Made by a program: the position numbers and the translations under genes. From Dyadobacter sp. NIV53 (GTDB taxonomy: Bacteria; Bacteroidota; Bacteroidia; Cytophagales; Spirosomataceae), in the NCBI RefSeq assembly GCF_019711195.1, contig NZ_CP081299.1:2356001-2420000 (forward strand): a stretch of DNA of 64,000 nucleotides, in the 5' to 3' direction. Within the stretch, counting starts at the first letter, position 1; the number at the start of each line of letters is the position of its first letter. Shown piece by piece: positions 1 through 7,944 of the stretch. Below the pieces are notes generated by a model. It saw only the letters and a program-made list of their open reading frames with translations, made no database searches and had not been told where the DNA came from.

Positions 1-2
1 CA

Positions 3-107
3 ACACCATCTGCCAAGGCAATATTAAATAAGATTTTAAATACTGATTTCCGAATCAATTTGAACACAATCGATGAAGCAATCAGACAAGCAGGCGAATC
101 ACCATGA
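3..107 (+). CDS. 3' end of an unidentified gene upstream of cysH (partial)
   Basis: An open frame enters from the left edge and ends in TGA at 105-107. It gives a 34-residue tail ending in DEAIRQAGESP. The stop overlaps the cysH ATG in an ATGA arrangement (104-107), which is typical of translationally coupled genes and suggests membership of the sulfate operon. I do not recognise the tail. The composition is protein-like, but 34 codons could be open by chance. Confidence 0.5.
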   Translation, partial: TPSAKAILNKILNTDFRINLNTIDEAIRQAGESP

Positions 108-805
108 ATACAAACACATCCTCTCTGCACGCAGCCATTGAAGGCAAAAGTGAAACCGAATCACTGGCTATTCTGGCTGATCTTTTTCCAGGTGAAGTCG
201 TATTTTCGACAAGCTTGGGTTATGAAGATCAGGTTATTACGGACTTCATTTTAAAGAATAATCTGAATATTACCATCTTTACCCTTGATACTGGCAGGAT
301 GTTCAATGAAACGTACATGACGCTGCAAAAAACGAACAACCGTTACGATTCAAAAATAAAGGTCTATTATCCTCAAACGGATTCAGTAGAAACATTAATG
401 AGCTCAAAAGGGCCATTGAGTTTTTATGATTCAGTAGAAAACAGAAAAGAGTGCTGCTTTATCCGTAAAGTGGAACCTTTAAACCGTGCTTTGAAAGGAG
501 CAAAAATATGGGTGACGGGTATCCGGGCAGAACAGTCGGGAAACCGTCAGTCAATGAGTAAGCTGGAAGTTGACGAAGCGCACGACCTGATTAAATTCCA
601 CCCAATTCTTGACTGGTCATTTGAAGAAGTAAAAAATTATGTGAAGTCTAACGGAATACCTTACAACCCACTTCATGACAAAGGTTTTGTGAGCATCGGC
701 TGTGCGCCATGTACACGTGCAATTCAGGAAGGCGAGGATTTCCGTGCCGGACGCTGGTGGTGGGAAGATGAATCAAAAAAGGAATGCGGATTACATGCGA
801 AATAA
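104..805 (+). CDS. cysH: Assimilatory (phospho)adenylylsulfate reductase, APS-type
   Basis: Cytoplasmic enzyme that reduces adenylylsulfate (APS) to sulfite with thioredoxin or glutathione as donor. The 233-residue protein has the STSLGYEDQ P-loop-like motif near residues 35-43. It carries the paired cysteines (CC at 117-118, C200 and C203 in GCAPC) that bind a [4Fe-4S] cluster in the APS-reducing branch of the family. It ends with the catalytic ECGLH (C228). Known for the family: enzymes with the CC/CxxC set use APS, whereas PAPS-only enzymes such as E. coli CysH lack it. No APS kinase gene is seen nearby, which agrees. It is followed by cysD, cysN and a sulfite reductase on the same strand, so it is probably first or second in the operon. 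The start at 104 overlaps the upstream stop. Confidence 0.93.
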   Translation: MNTNTSSLHAAIEGKSETESLAILADLFPGEVVFSTSLGYEDQVITDFILKNNLNITIFTLDTGRMFNETYMTLQKTNNRYDSKIKVYYPQTDSVETLMSSKGPLSFYDSVENRKECCFIRKVEPLNRALKGAKIWVTGIRAEQSGNRQSMSKLEVDEAHDLIKFHPILDWSFEEVKNYVKSNGIPYNPLHDKGFVSIGCAPCTRAIQEGEDFRAGRWWWEDESKKECGLHAK

Positions 806-858
806 CGGCTATCGGCTATCGGCTATCGGCTATCGGCTATCGGCTATCGGCTATCGGC
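806..858 (+). repeat. Perfect 7-bp tandem repeat (CGGCTAT x7, plus CGGC)
   Basis: Directly after the cysH stop, the heptamer CGGCTAT is repeated seven times (806-854) and followed by a partial unit CGGC (855-858). It lies in the 162-bp cysH-cysD gap inside what looks like one operon. The rest of the gap (859-967) shows nothing recognisable. Such an array is prone to slippage. Whether it has a function is unknown. Related 7-bp-period arrays with other units occur elsewhere in the window. Confidence 0.95.
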
Positions 859-967
859 AAAGCTGTCCCCAATATTGAATAGTTCAAATTTAAGTAAAGA
901 ATTTTATAAGGCTAAGAGCCAACAGCGGTCCCTCGCGGCTTGTAGCTAAAAGCTAAAAAAAATAAGT

Positions 968-1927
968 ATGTCAATTTCAGTTAAAGAAATGTCCGATATC
1001 AGCGATCAGGAAGCAGATGAAAGACGTAAAACGCCCGATTATCTGGATCAGTTAGAAGCAGAGGCAATTTACATTATGCGTGAAGTGGCTGGTCAGTTTG
1101 AGCGTCCGGCATTGTTATTTTCCGGTGGAAAAGATTCTATAACATTGGTTCGCCTTGCTCAGAAAGCATTTGCGCCAGGAAAAATACCATTCCCGCTTGT
1201 TCATGTAGATACAGGACATAATTTTATTGAAGCTATTAATTATCGTGACGAACTGGCTGAAAAAATTGGTGCAAAACTCGTTGTCAGATATGTGGAAGAT
1301 ACGATTAAAGCAAAAGGCCTGAAAGAACAAACAGGTAAAAATGCAAGTCGTAACTGGCTGCAGACTTTTACTTTGCTTGATACGATTGAGGAGTTTGAAT
1401 TTGATGCATGTATTGGAGGTGCACGTCGTGACGAAGAGAAAGCACGTGCAAAAGAAAGAATTTTCTCATTTCGCGATGAGTTTGGGCAATGGGATCCAAA
1501 ACGTCAGCGCCCTGAGCTTTGGAATCTTTTTAACGGCCGTATCCATAAAGGTGAAAATGTACGTGTTTTTCCTATTTCAAACTGGACTGAACTGGATGTC
1601 TGGGCTTATTTGAAAAGAGAAAAAATTACGCTTCCCTCTATTTATTTCGCCCATGAACGTGAGTTGATCCTGAGAGACGGAAAGCTGTTAAATAACACTC
1701 CTGTTATTGAAAAAGACGAAAACGATCAGATTGTAACCCGTCAGGTACGTTTCCGTACAGTAGGTGACATGACTTGTACTGCTGCTGTTGAATCAAGTGC
1801 TGCTACTTTGGATGAAGTAATTGCTGAAATTTCTATTTCAAGGATCAGCGAACGTGGAGAAACCCGTATCGACGACCAGCAAACCGAAGCAGCTATGGAA
1901 GACCGAAAAAAGGGCGGATATTTTTAA
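968..1927 (+). CDS. cysD: Sulfate adenylyltransferase subunit 2
   Basis: Catalytic subunit of the CysDN ATP sulfurylase, which makes APS and pyrophosphate from ATP and sulfate. The 319-residue protein has the PP-loop SGGKDS at 52-57, and the family sequences VDTGHN, GARRDEEKAR and FPISNWTELDVWAYL follow in order. Length is normal for the family (about 300). The ATG at 968 is preceded by an A-rich stretch, as is common for Bacteroidota starts. Its partner cysN follows after a 100-bp spacer that holds an unusual palindromic element. E. coli shows the same cysD-cysN order. Confidence 0.96.
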   Translation: MSISVKEMSDISDQEADERRKTPDYLDQLEAEAIYIMREVAGQFERPALLFSGGKDSITLVRLAQKAFAPGKIPFPLVHVDTGHNFIEAINYRDELAEKIGAKLVVRYVEDTIKAKGLKEQTGKNASRNWLQTFTLLDTIEEFEFDACIGGARRDEEKARAKERIFSFRDEFGQWDPKRQRPELWNLFNGRIHKGENVRVFPISNWTELDVWAYLKREKITLPSIYFAHERELILRDGKLLNNTPVIEKDENDQIVTRQVRFRTVGDMTCTAAVESSAATLDEVIAEISISRISERGETRIDDQQTEAAMEDRKKGGYF

Positions 1928-1928
1928 A

Positions 1929-2018
1929 ATGAGTTTAAAGCAGTCGATGAGTTTAAAGACTCTGAAGCGAACGACTCATAAACTTTGTACCGAGCGGCGG
2001 CCGCTCATAAACTCATAT
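1929..2018 (+). repeat. Nested palindrome and direct repeats between cysD and cysN
   Basis: The spacer between cysD and the chosen cysN start holds two direct copies of ATGAGTTTAAAG, 18 bp apart (1929 and 1947). It also holds two copies of CTCATAAACT (1975 and 2004) and a perfect 7+1+7 palindrome, GAGCGGC-G-GCCGCTC (1992-2006). TAAACTCAT at 2008-2016 is the exact reverse complement of the start of both direct repeats, so the transcript could fold into a long hairpin just upstream of cysN. The frame stays open across it by chance or design. It may be an inserted intergenic repeat or a translational control element. Confidence 0.7.
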
Positions 2019-2027
2019 ACTAAAAAA

Positions 2028-3272
2028 GTGGATTTACTAAGATTTATAACAGCCGGTTCAGTAGACGATGGAAAAAGCACACTGATCGGACGTTTGCTTT
2101 ACGATACAAAAAATATATTGGCTGATCAGATGGATGCCATTGAACGCGCGAGCAAAAGCCGTAACGATGGTGAAATTGATTTGGCATTGCTTACTGATGG
2201 CCTTCGTTCTGAACGTGAGCAGGGAATTACGATTGATGTCGCCTACAAATATTTCCAGACACCAAGCCGTAAATTTATCAGTATTGATGCACCCGGGCAT
2301 ATCCAGTATACCAGAAATATGGTTACAGGAGCTTCCAATGCAGATTTAGCTGTTATCCTTGTTGACGCACGTCATGGTGTAGTAGAGCAAACACGCCGCC
2401 ATTCTCTGATCGCTTCCATGTTGGGAATTCCTCATGTGGTCGTGGCGATTAATAAAATGGATTTGATCGGCAATTCAGAAGAAGGATTTCTGGCAATTGA
2501 AAAATCCTACAAAGAACTGGCTGAGAAACTGAATATTAAGGATCTGACTATTATACCGGTAAGCGCATTAAACGGGGATAATATCGTTGATAGATCACAA
2601 AATATGACCTGGTATAAAGGCGAAACCTTACTTTCTGTATTAGAAACTGTTAATGTACTGAAAGACCAGAATCAGGACGACGGCCGTTTTGCAGTTCAAT
2701 ATGTAATTCGCCCACAAACTGAGGAACTACATGATTACAGAGGATATGCAGGGCGAATTCAGAGTGGAACATTCAAAAAAGGTGATGCTGTTAAGGTTTT
2801 GCCTTCTGAAACAGAATCCAGGATCGCTAAAATTGAATTTGGCGGAAACGAAATTGAGGAAGCTTCTGTTTTAGAGTCTGTGACGATATTACTTGAAGAT
2901 GATATTGACATCAGCCGTGGAGATATGATCGTTTCTTTGAACAATTCTCCGGTTGTAAGCCAGGATCTGGAAGTGATTATTTGCTGGATGGATGATAAAA
3001 AAACACTCAAGGCAGGAAATAAATATATTCTTCAGCATGGCACTTCGAGATCAAGATGTTCGGTAAGAGATATTGAATATCAGATAGATATCAATTCCTA
3101 CGAAAAATTGGATGACGTTGATAACCTGAAACTAAATGATGTAGCGCGAATCGTATTGCGTACGGCCCAGCCAGTCGCTTATGATCATTATCAGACAAAC
3201 AGGGCAAACGGTGCTGCTATCCTGATAGATGAAACATCCAATGTTACCGTTGGAGCCTGCATGATAGAATAA
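2028..3272 (+). CDS. cysN: Sulfate adenylyltransferase subunit 1 (GTPase)
   Basis: GTPase subunit of ATP sulfurylase; GTP hydrolysis drives APS synthesis. The elongation-factor-like G domain shows GSVDDGKS (residues 10-17), DAPGH and NKMD, followed by EF-Tu-like beta-barrel domains. I chose the GTG at 2028 because it puts the family N-terminus (VDLLRFITAGSVDDGKST) at residue 1 and sits just after TACTAAAAAA. It gives 414 residues. The frame is open further upstream: ATGs at 1929 and 1947 would add a 27- to 33-residue tail translated from a palindromic repeat, and the ATG at 1821 lies inside cysD. There is no C-terminal CysC (APS kinase) domain. The stop is 46 bp before the sulfite reductase. 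Confidence 0.93.
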   Translation: MDLLRFITAGSVDDGKSTLIGRLLYDTKNILADQMDAIERASKSRNDGEIDLALLTDGLRSEREQGITIDVAYKYFQTPSRKFISIDAPGHIQYTRNMVTGASNADLAVILVDARHGVVEQTRRHSLIASMLGIPHVVVAINKMDLIGNSEEGFLAIEKSYKELAEKLNIKDLTIIPVSALNGDNIVDRSQNMTWYKGETLLSVLETVNVLKDQNQDDGRFAVQYVIRPQTEELHDYRGYAGRIQSGTFKKGDAVKVLPSETESRIAKIEFGGNEIEEASVLESVTILLEDDIDISRGDMIVSLNNSPVVSQDLEVIICWMDDKKTLKAGNKYILQHGTSRSRCSVRDIEYQIDINSYEKLDDVDNLKLNDVARIVLRTAQPVAYDHYQTNRANGAAILIDETSNVTVGACMIE

Positions 3273-3318
3273 AATGACATTAATATACTAATCCATAAGG
3301 ATTAAGAATTGTATCACC

Positions 3319-5544
3319 ATGAGTAATTTAATAATTTCAGAAAAAGTAGCAGCTGTTGCGAAACGCGATATTGTTGATTTGCAAAACAAAATCGATGCTT
3401 TTAACACTGGCGAAACCCCGGAAGAAGCTTTTCGTAAGTTTCGTCTGACGCGTGGTGTTTACGGTCAGCGCCAGCCGGGTGTGCAAATGATCCGTATCAA
3501 GCTTCCTTTTGGGCGAATTACGGCTGACCAGCTTGTTCGTATTGCAGATACTTCCGATAAATTCGCAACTGGCAATCTTCACGCGACTACACGTCAGGAT
3601 ATTCAGCTTCACTTTGTTAAGCTTTCTGATTCTCCACAGCTTTGGGCTGATCTGGAAGACGCCGGAATTACTTTGAAAGAAGCTTGTGGAAATACAATTC
3701 GCAATGTTACAGCCTCCTCAGTAGCAGGTATTGATCCTGAAGAACCGTTTGATGTAACACCTATCGCTCACTCAATATTTACTTATTTTCTTCGTAATCC
3801 TATTAATCAGGATATGGGAAGGAAATTTAAAATTGCCGTGTCTTCCTCAGAAAAAGATTCGGCGCTGGCATTTATACACGATGTTGGTTTAATTGCTAAA
3901 ATGGGTGTAAATGCAGCTGGTGAAACTGTAAAAGGTTTTAAGGTTTTACTTGGTGGCGGACTTGGAGCACAGCCATTTTCAGCACAAACTGCCTACGAAT
4001 TTTTGGAAGAAGAAAATGTAATTCCATTTATTGAAGGCGTTTTACGTGTTTTTGACCGTTATGGAGAAAGGGTAAGACGACATAAAGCACGGATGAAATT
4101 CCTGCTTAATGATCTTGGGCTGGACGAAATGATGGCCAGGGTAAAAGAGGAACGTGCAGCACTTAAAAATAAAGTATTTGCAATCCCTCATGATCTGTTT
4201 GAATCTCAGGTTGCTTCCCTGGATTATGCACCGCGTGCTTCCGTAAGTGAAGATGTAATTTTCAACAATGCTGCTGAAAGTATTGAACAGTCCGGTATAG
4301 ACACATTTAAAAACTGGTACAAAACCAACGTTTTTGAACAAAAACAAAAAGGCTGGTATGCCGTTCAACTAAGGGTTTTGCTTGGGGACATAAGCTCTGA
4401 CACAGCACGCAGCCTTGCCGATATAGTTAGAAAATATGCAGCTGATGATATTCGTGTTACAGTAAATCAGGGATATATTCTTCGTTTTGTAAAAGGGGAA
4501 GACCTTGTAGCAATTTATAATGAGCTGAATAAACTTGGGCTTGCTGCTCCTGGTTTTGACAGTACGATGGATATTACAACATGCCCCGGAACGGATACCT
4601 GTAACCTGGCTATTTCAAGCAGTTACGGGATCACTCGTGTTCTGGAAGATGTTATGAAGGAAGAATTCCCTGAAATGATGTACAACCAGGATATTAAAAT
4701 AAAAATCAGTGGCTGTATGAATGGCTGCGGACAGCACAATGCTTCTAACATTGGATTCCATGGCAGTTCGATAAAAAATGGCAAACTGGTTTTGCCGGCT
4801 TTGCAGGTTTTATTGGGAGGTGGTTTCTCAGGCGATGGTATCGGTTTGATAGGTGATAAAGTGATCAAAGTCCCGACTAAACGTGGCCCGGAAGCACTGC
4901 GTACACTTTTCAACGATTTTGAAGCCAATGCTTTTGACGGTGAGTATTACAATCAGTATTATGCACGTCAGACTAAAAATTACTTCTTCCAGCTTTTAAA
5001 ACCAATTGCTGATCTTTCCACGGTTCAGGATGATGAATACCGTGACTGGGATCATGACGAAATGTTTAAAACTGAAATTGGTGTTGGTGAATGTGCGAGT
5101 GTTTTGGTTGACCTTGTTGCGACCACTATAACAGAAGGACAGGAAAAACTAAATCTTGCGAAAGAAAATTTCGAATCGGATATTTGGGCTGATGCAATTT
5201 ATCATGCTTATAATGTATTGATTACCGGTGCAAAAGGCTTATTAATGACCAAGGACGTGAATACCAATACGCAGTATGGTATCATTAACGATTTCCAGGC
5301 CAACTTTGGACAGGAATTTAAATATGAGATTCCGGCTGAATATATACTTCCTGATTCCGAAGAAACTCCTTTCCGTTCTTTGGCTTTCAGTATTAATAAA
5401 TTTGAACCTACCGAAGCTTTTGCTGCTTACTTTATAGGTACTGCTGAGAAATTCCTGAATTTTGTACGCAACACGCGCGAAGCACAATTAATGGAAACCG
5501 GAGAACCTGTATTGCAGGAGCTTTCATTTGGAAAAGATAGTTAA
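3319..5544 (+). CDS. Siroheme-dependent sulfite reductase with a C-terminal HEPN-like domain
   Basis: The 741-residue protein has two ferredoxin-like/haem domain pairs of the nitrite-sulfite reductase family in residues 1 to about 580. The siroheme-[4Fe-4S] ligands appear as CPGTDTC (C422, C428) and CMNGCG (C466, C470). It reduces sulfite to sulfide with six electrons, probably from ferredoxin or flavodoxin since no flavoprotein subunit is adjacent. Operon context (APS reductase, ATP sulfurylase, cobA) favours sulfite over nitrite. From about residue 585 an extra alpha-helical segment of roughly 150 residues follows that is absent from classical CysI/NirA. Its pattern (DAIYHAYNVLITGAKGLL and a later FVRNTREAQL) resembles HEPN domains. 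I recall similar fusions in other Bacteroidota, but this assignment is inference. Confidence 0.92.
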   Translation: MSNLIISEKVAAVAKRDIVDLQNKIDAFNTGETPEEAFRKFRLTRGVYGQRQPGVQMIRIKLPFGRITADQLVRIADTSDKFATGNLHATTRQDIQLHFVKLSDSPQLWADLEDAGITLKEACGNTIRNVTASSVAGIDPEEPFDVTPIAHSIFTYFLRNPINQDMGRKFKIAVSSSEKDSALAFIHDVGLIAKMGVNAAGETVKGFKVLLGGGLGAQPFSAQTAYEFLEEENVIPFIEGVLRVFDRYGERVRRHKARMKFLLNDLGLDEMMARVKEERAALKNKVFAIPHDLFESQVASLDYAPRASVSEDVIFNNAAESIEQSGIDTFKNWYKTNVFEQKQKGWYAVQLRVLLGDISSDTARSLADIVRKYAADDIRVTVNQGYILRFVKGEDLVAIYNELNKLGLAAPGFDSTMDITTCPGTDTCNLAISSSYGITRVLEDVMKEEFPEMMYNQDIKIKISGCMNGCGQHNASNIGFHGSSIKNGKLVLPALQVLLGGGFSGDGIGLIGDKVIKVPTKRGPEALRTLFNDFEANAFDGEYYNQYYARQTKNYFFQLLKPIADLSTVQDDEYRDWDHDEMFKTEIGVGECASVLVDLVATTITEGQEKLNLAKENFESDIWADAIYHAYNVLITGAKGLLMTKDVNTNTQYGIINDFQANFGQEFKYEIPAEYILPDSEETPFRSLAFSINKFEPTEAFAAYFIGTAEKFLNFVRNTREAQLMETGEPVLQELSFGKDS

Positions 5545-5550
5545 GGAAAA

Positions 5551-5582
5551 AAGAAGTCAACTTTTAAAAAGTTGACTTCTTT
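5551..5582 (+). terminator. Rho-independent terminator of the sulfate operon
   Basis: Perfect 15-bp inverted repeat (5551-5565 and 5568-5582) built on AAGTCAACTTTT/AAAAGTTGACTT. It starts seven bases after the sulfite reductase stop and ends in a short T stretch. Confidence 0.85.
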
Positions 5583-5713
5583 AACCTGGCCATTAACAAA
5601 TCAGTTATTGTGATCCGAATCGGTTCAAATTAAATATATCCATCAGCAGCTATCAAACTTTGAATTAGCAACGATCTGACAGCCGAACGCTGATGGCCGA
5701 CAGCTCCTTCCCT

Positions 5714-6478
5714 ATGATACTTACACTTATCGGTGCTGGTCCCGGCGATCCTGACCTGATCACCTTAAAAGGGATTAAAGCTTTACAAAAAGCCAAAGTC
5801 GTATTATACGATTCCCTTGCCCATCCTACTCTTCTTGATTATTGCCCATCCGATTGTGTCAAAATTTTAGTTGGCAAACGATATGGGAAAACAAGTTGTG
5901 GACAGGATGAAATTAATTCAATGATTGTAGAATATGCAACGCAATATGGAGAAGTGGTAAGACTCAAAGGAGGTGACTCATTTGTGTTTGGACGAGGATA
6001 TGAAGAAATCATTTTTGCCGAACAGCACGGAATCAAATCAGAAGTCATTCCTGGCATTTCCAGCAGTTACGCCGTTCCGGCACTGGCAGGAATACCGTTG
6101 ACATCCAGAGGTGTAAGTGAAAGTTTCTGGGTAATTACCGGAACAACCAAAAATCATTCTTTATCCAAAGATCTTCATTTTGCCGCTCAGTCAACTGCAA
6201 CAGTCGTAATACTGATGGGACTGCACAAACTGGACGAAATTGTAGGTATTTATGCAAAATTGAACAAACTGGATGAACCTGTTTCAATTATTCAGAATGG
6301 CTCATTGCCTGACCAAAAAGTAGTGACAGGGAAAATAAGTAATATCCAGCCTCTGGCGAAGATCAGTGAGATAGCTTCCCCTGCAATCATTGTGATTGGC
6401 AAAGTAGCTGCACTGCCTGATCTTTCATATGAGGCAATTCAAAAAATGATAAAAAGAGAGGATCTTTTACCAGAATAG
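5714..6478 (+). CDS. cobA: Uroporphyrinogen-III C-methyltransferase
   Basis: SAM-dependent methyltransferase that makes precorrin-2 from uroporphyrinogen III, the first step to siroheme, the cofactor of the sulfite reductase upstream. The protein opens with the family signature LIGAGPGDPDLITLKG and has VVRLKGGDSFVFGRGYEE and VIPGISSSYAVPALAGIPLTSRG in the usual order. Taking ATG 5714 gives 254 residues; ATG 5693 would add seven residues (MADSSFP) and cannot be excluded. It is a single-domain enzyme with no fused dehydrogenase or chelatase, so those steps must be encoded elsewhere. It follows the operon terminator by about 130 bp and may have its own promoter. Confidence 0.94.
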   Translation: MILTLIGAGPGDPDLITLKGIKALQKAKVVLYDSLAHPTLLDYCPSDCVKILVGKRYGKTSCGQDEINSMIVEYATQYGEVVRLKGGDSFVFGRGYEEIIFAEQHGIKSEVIPGISSSYAVPALAGIPLTSRGVSESFWVITGTTKNHSLSKDLHFAAQSTATVVILMGLHKLDEIVGIYAKLNKLDEPVSIIQNGSLPDQKVVTGKISNIQPLAKISEIASPAIIVIGKVAALPDLSYEAIQKMIKREDLLPE

Positions 6479-6480
6479 CA

Positions 6481-6822
6481 TTAGCGAAGATGGAAAAGCC
6501 ATTTAAAATCCAGAAAATGTTCTTTGCCCTGAAATTCTAAAAAATAAATAATTCCTGCTAATATCAGATAGCTGACAAACAGCCATTTCTTTTTTTGTTC
6601 AGAAGGCATCACGATTATGAAAATAGTCATAAACCATAGATGCGGAAAAGCCAACGATCATTAAAATAAAGCAAAAACTCCGCAATCTGTGCGGTAATGC
6701 GCATAGGTACGCATCGCAGGAGCCCCCAAAACCAGATACATGAGCCACATACTGAATCCCATCCGGTACAAATACATGCTCAGACGTTTGTCGTTCTTTA
6801 TATCAAATAATCCTTCTAACAC
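6481..6822 (-). pseudogene. Frameshifted small membrane protein gene
   Basis: On the minus strand a membrane-protein-like sequence runs from GTG 6820-6822 to TAA 6481-6483 but changes frame twice. Part 1 reads LEGLFDIKNDKRL...GAPAMRTYA. Part 2 (near 6710) reads RITAQIAEFLLYFNDRW. Part 3 (after about 6645) reads FPHLWFMTIFIIVMP and SYLILAGIIYFLEF before ending KWLFHLR. Joined, it is about 115 residues with three or so hydrophobic helices. The second shift fits loss of one T from a T run, the first loss of GC from GCGCGC. The span is a multiple of three, so the net shift is zero. I do not recognise the family. This accounts for most of the 450-bp gap between cobA and the acyltransferases. Confidence 0.6.
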
Positions 6823-6928
6823 AGTGTATTACCTAATTGTTTGAATAAGTGAAACTAACAATATTTGAAAACAAAAGCTAACATTTTATAAACATACGTT
6901 ATATATGTAATATTGTAAAAATGTTTGC

Positions 6929-7828
6929 ATGAATCGGTTTTTTTCAAAAATTTTTCTTTTTCTACTAAATTCATTATCCCGGCTTTCCTGGAAAAATGCA
7001 TTCAGGCTTTCCAGTGCTTTAAAATGGCTGCTGTTTGATTTAATCGGATACAGGAAAGAAGTTATCCGGATGAATCTCAAAAACAGTTTTCCTGAAAAAT
7101 CAGATGCTGAGCTAAAAGTCATAGCTGAAAATTTTTATCTTCATTTCACTGATATCATCGTAGAAACCATCAAATTCCGTACAGCAAGCCCTGAGGTGGT
7201 GAGGGACAGGCTACAAGGGGATATCAGTATGATGGATGATTTTTATGCTAAGAAAACCAACATCATATATCTGATGGGGCACCGTGGAAACTGGGAGCTT
7301 GCTAATTTATTCTCGTCGCTTTCGTTTACACATGAATGTATAGTGGTTTACCGTCCGTTACAAAATAAAGAATCTGATGAATGGTTTATAAATCTTCGCA
7401 CACGTTTTGGAGCAACACTGGTTCCAATGAATCAGATTTTCAAAGAATTGCAAAAGCCAAGAGATAAGCCGTATGCCGTAGTACTGGCCAACGATCAGTC
7501 CGCAAATCCAGGTACAGCTTTCTGGACAACTTTTTTGAATCAGGATACAGGCATTTTTCGCGGTGTAGAAACGATAGCCCGGCGTTATAACCTTACCGTA
7601 CTTTATGCTGATTTCAGCAAAGTAGCTAATAAACGGGGTTATTACCATGTTGACATTACTACAATTACCGACGAACCCAAAACGGTACCCAATAACTTCA
7701 TACTAAAAAAACAAGCAGGGATATTAGAAGAAAACATCAATACCCAGCCACATAACTGGTTGTGGAGCCATAGAAGATGGAAGCACAAGAAGCCAGCGTT
7801 GTTGAAGCCAGAACAATTAGCAATATAA
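6929..7828 (+). CDS. Lipid A biosynthesis-type (KDO)2 lauroyl/myristoyl acyltransferase homolog 1
   Basis: Member of the LpxL/LpxM (HtrB/MsbB) acyltransferase family, which adds secondary acyl chains to lipid A or related lipids at the inner membrane. The 299-residue protein has a hydrophobic N-terminus (FFSKIFLFLLNSLSRLSW) and the family HxxxxE motif as GHRGNWE near residues 117-123. NDQSANPG and IARRYNLTVLY follow, with a C-terminal HNWLWSHRRWKHK. Length is typical (about 300). The next gene is a clear paralog (shared RLSWK/KLSWK start, NSFP, GNWE, NWLWSHRRWKH), so this is a tandem duplication. The exact acyl donor and acceptor cannot be read from the sequence. Confidence 0.88.
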   Translation: MNRFFSKIFLFLLNSLSRLSWKNAFRLSSALKWLLFDLIGYRKEVIRMNLKNSFPEKSDAELKVIAENFYLHFTDIIVETIKFRTASPEVVRDRLQGDISMMDDFYAKKTNIIYLMGHRGNWELANLFSSLSFTHECIVVYRPLQNKESDEWFINLRTRFGATLVPMNQIFKELQKPRDKPYAVVLANDQSANPGTAFWTTFLNQDTGIFRGVETIARRYNLTVLYADFSKVANKRGYYHVDITTITDEPKTVPNNFILKKQAGILEENINTQPHNWLWSHRRWKHKKPALLKPEQLAI

Positions 7829-7944
7829 TTATACATTATCATCGCTAACTAATTTTACAACTTGGCGAATCACCAAAAAGTCCTATATACGCGGAACTTA
7901 TTTTATAGCCGGATTGCTTTTATTTTGCAAAATGGATTATAAAA

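Noticed and set aside
806..858. CRISPR array
   Set aside because: Units are 7 bp with no spacers and no cas gene is near; it is a simple tandem repeat.
1821..2027. Longer cysN starts (ATG 1821, 1929 or 1947)
   Set aside because: They add residues translated from a palindromic repeat or from inside cysD; GTG 2028 matches the family N-terminus and follows an A-rich start region.
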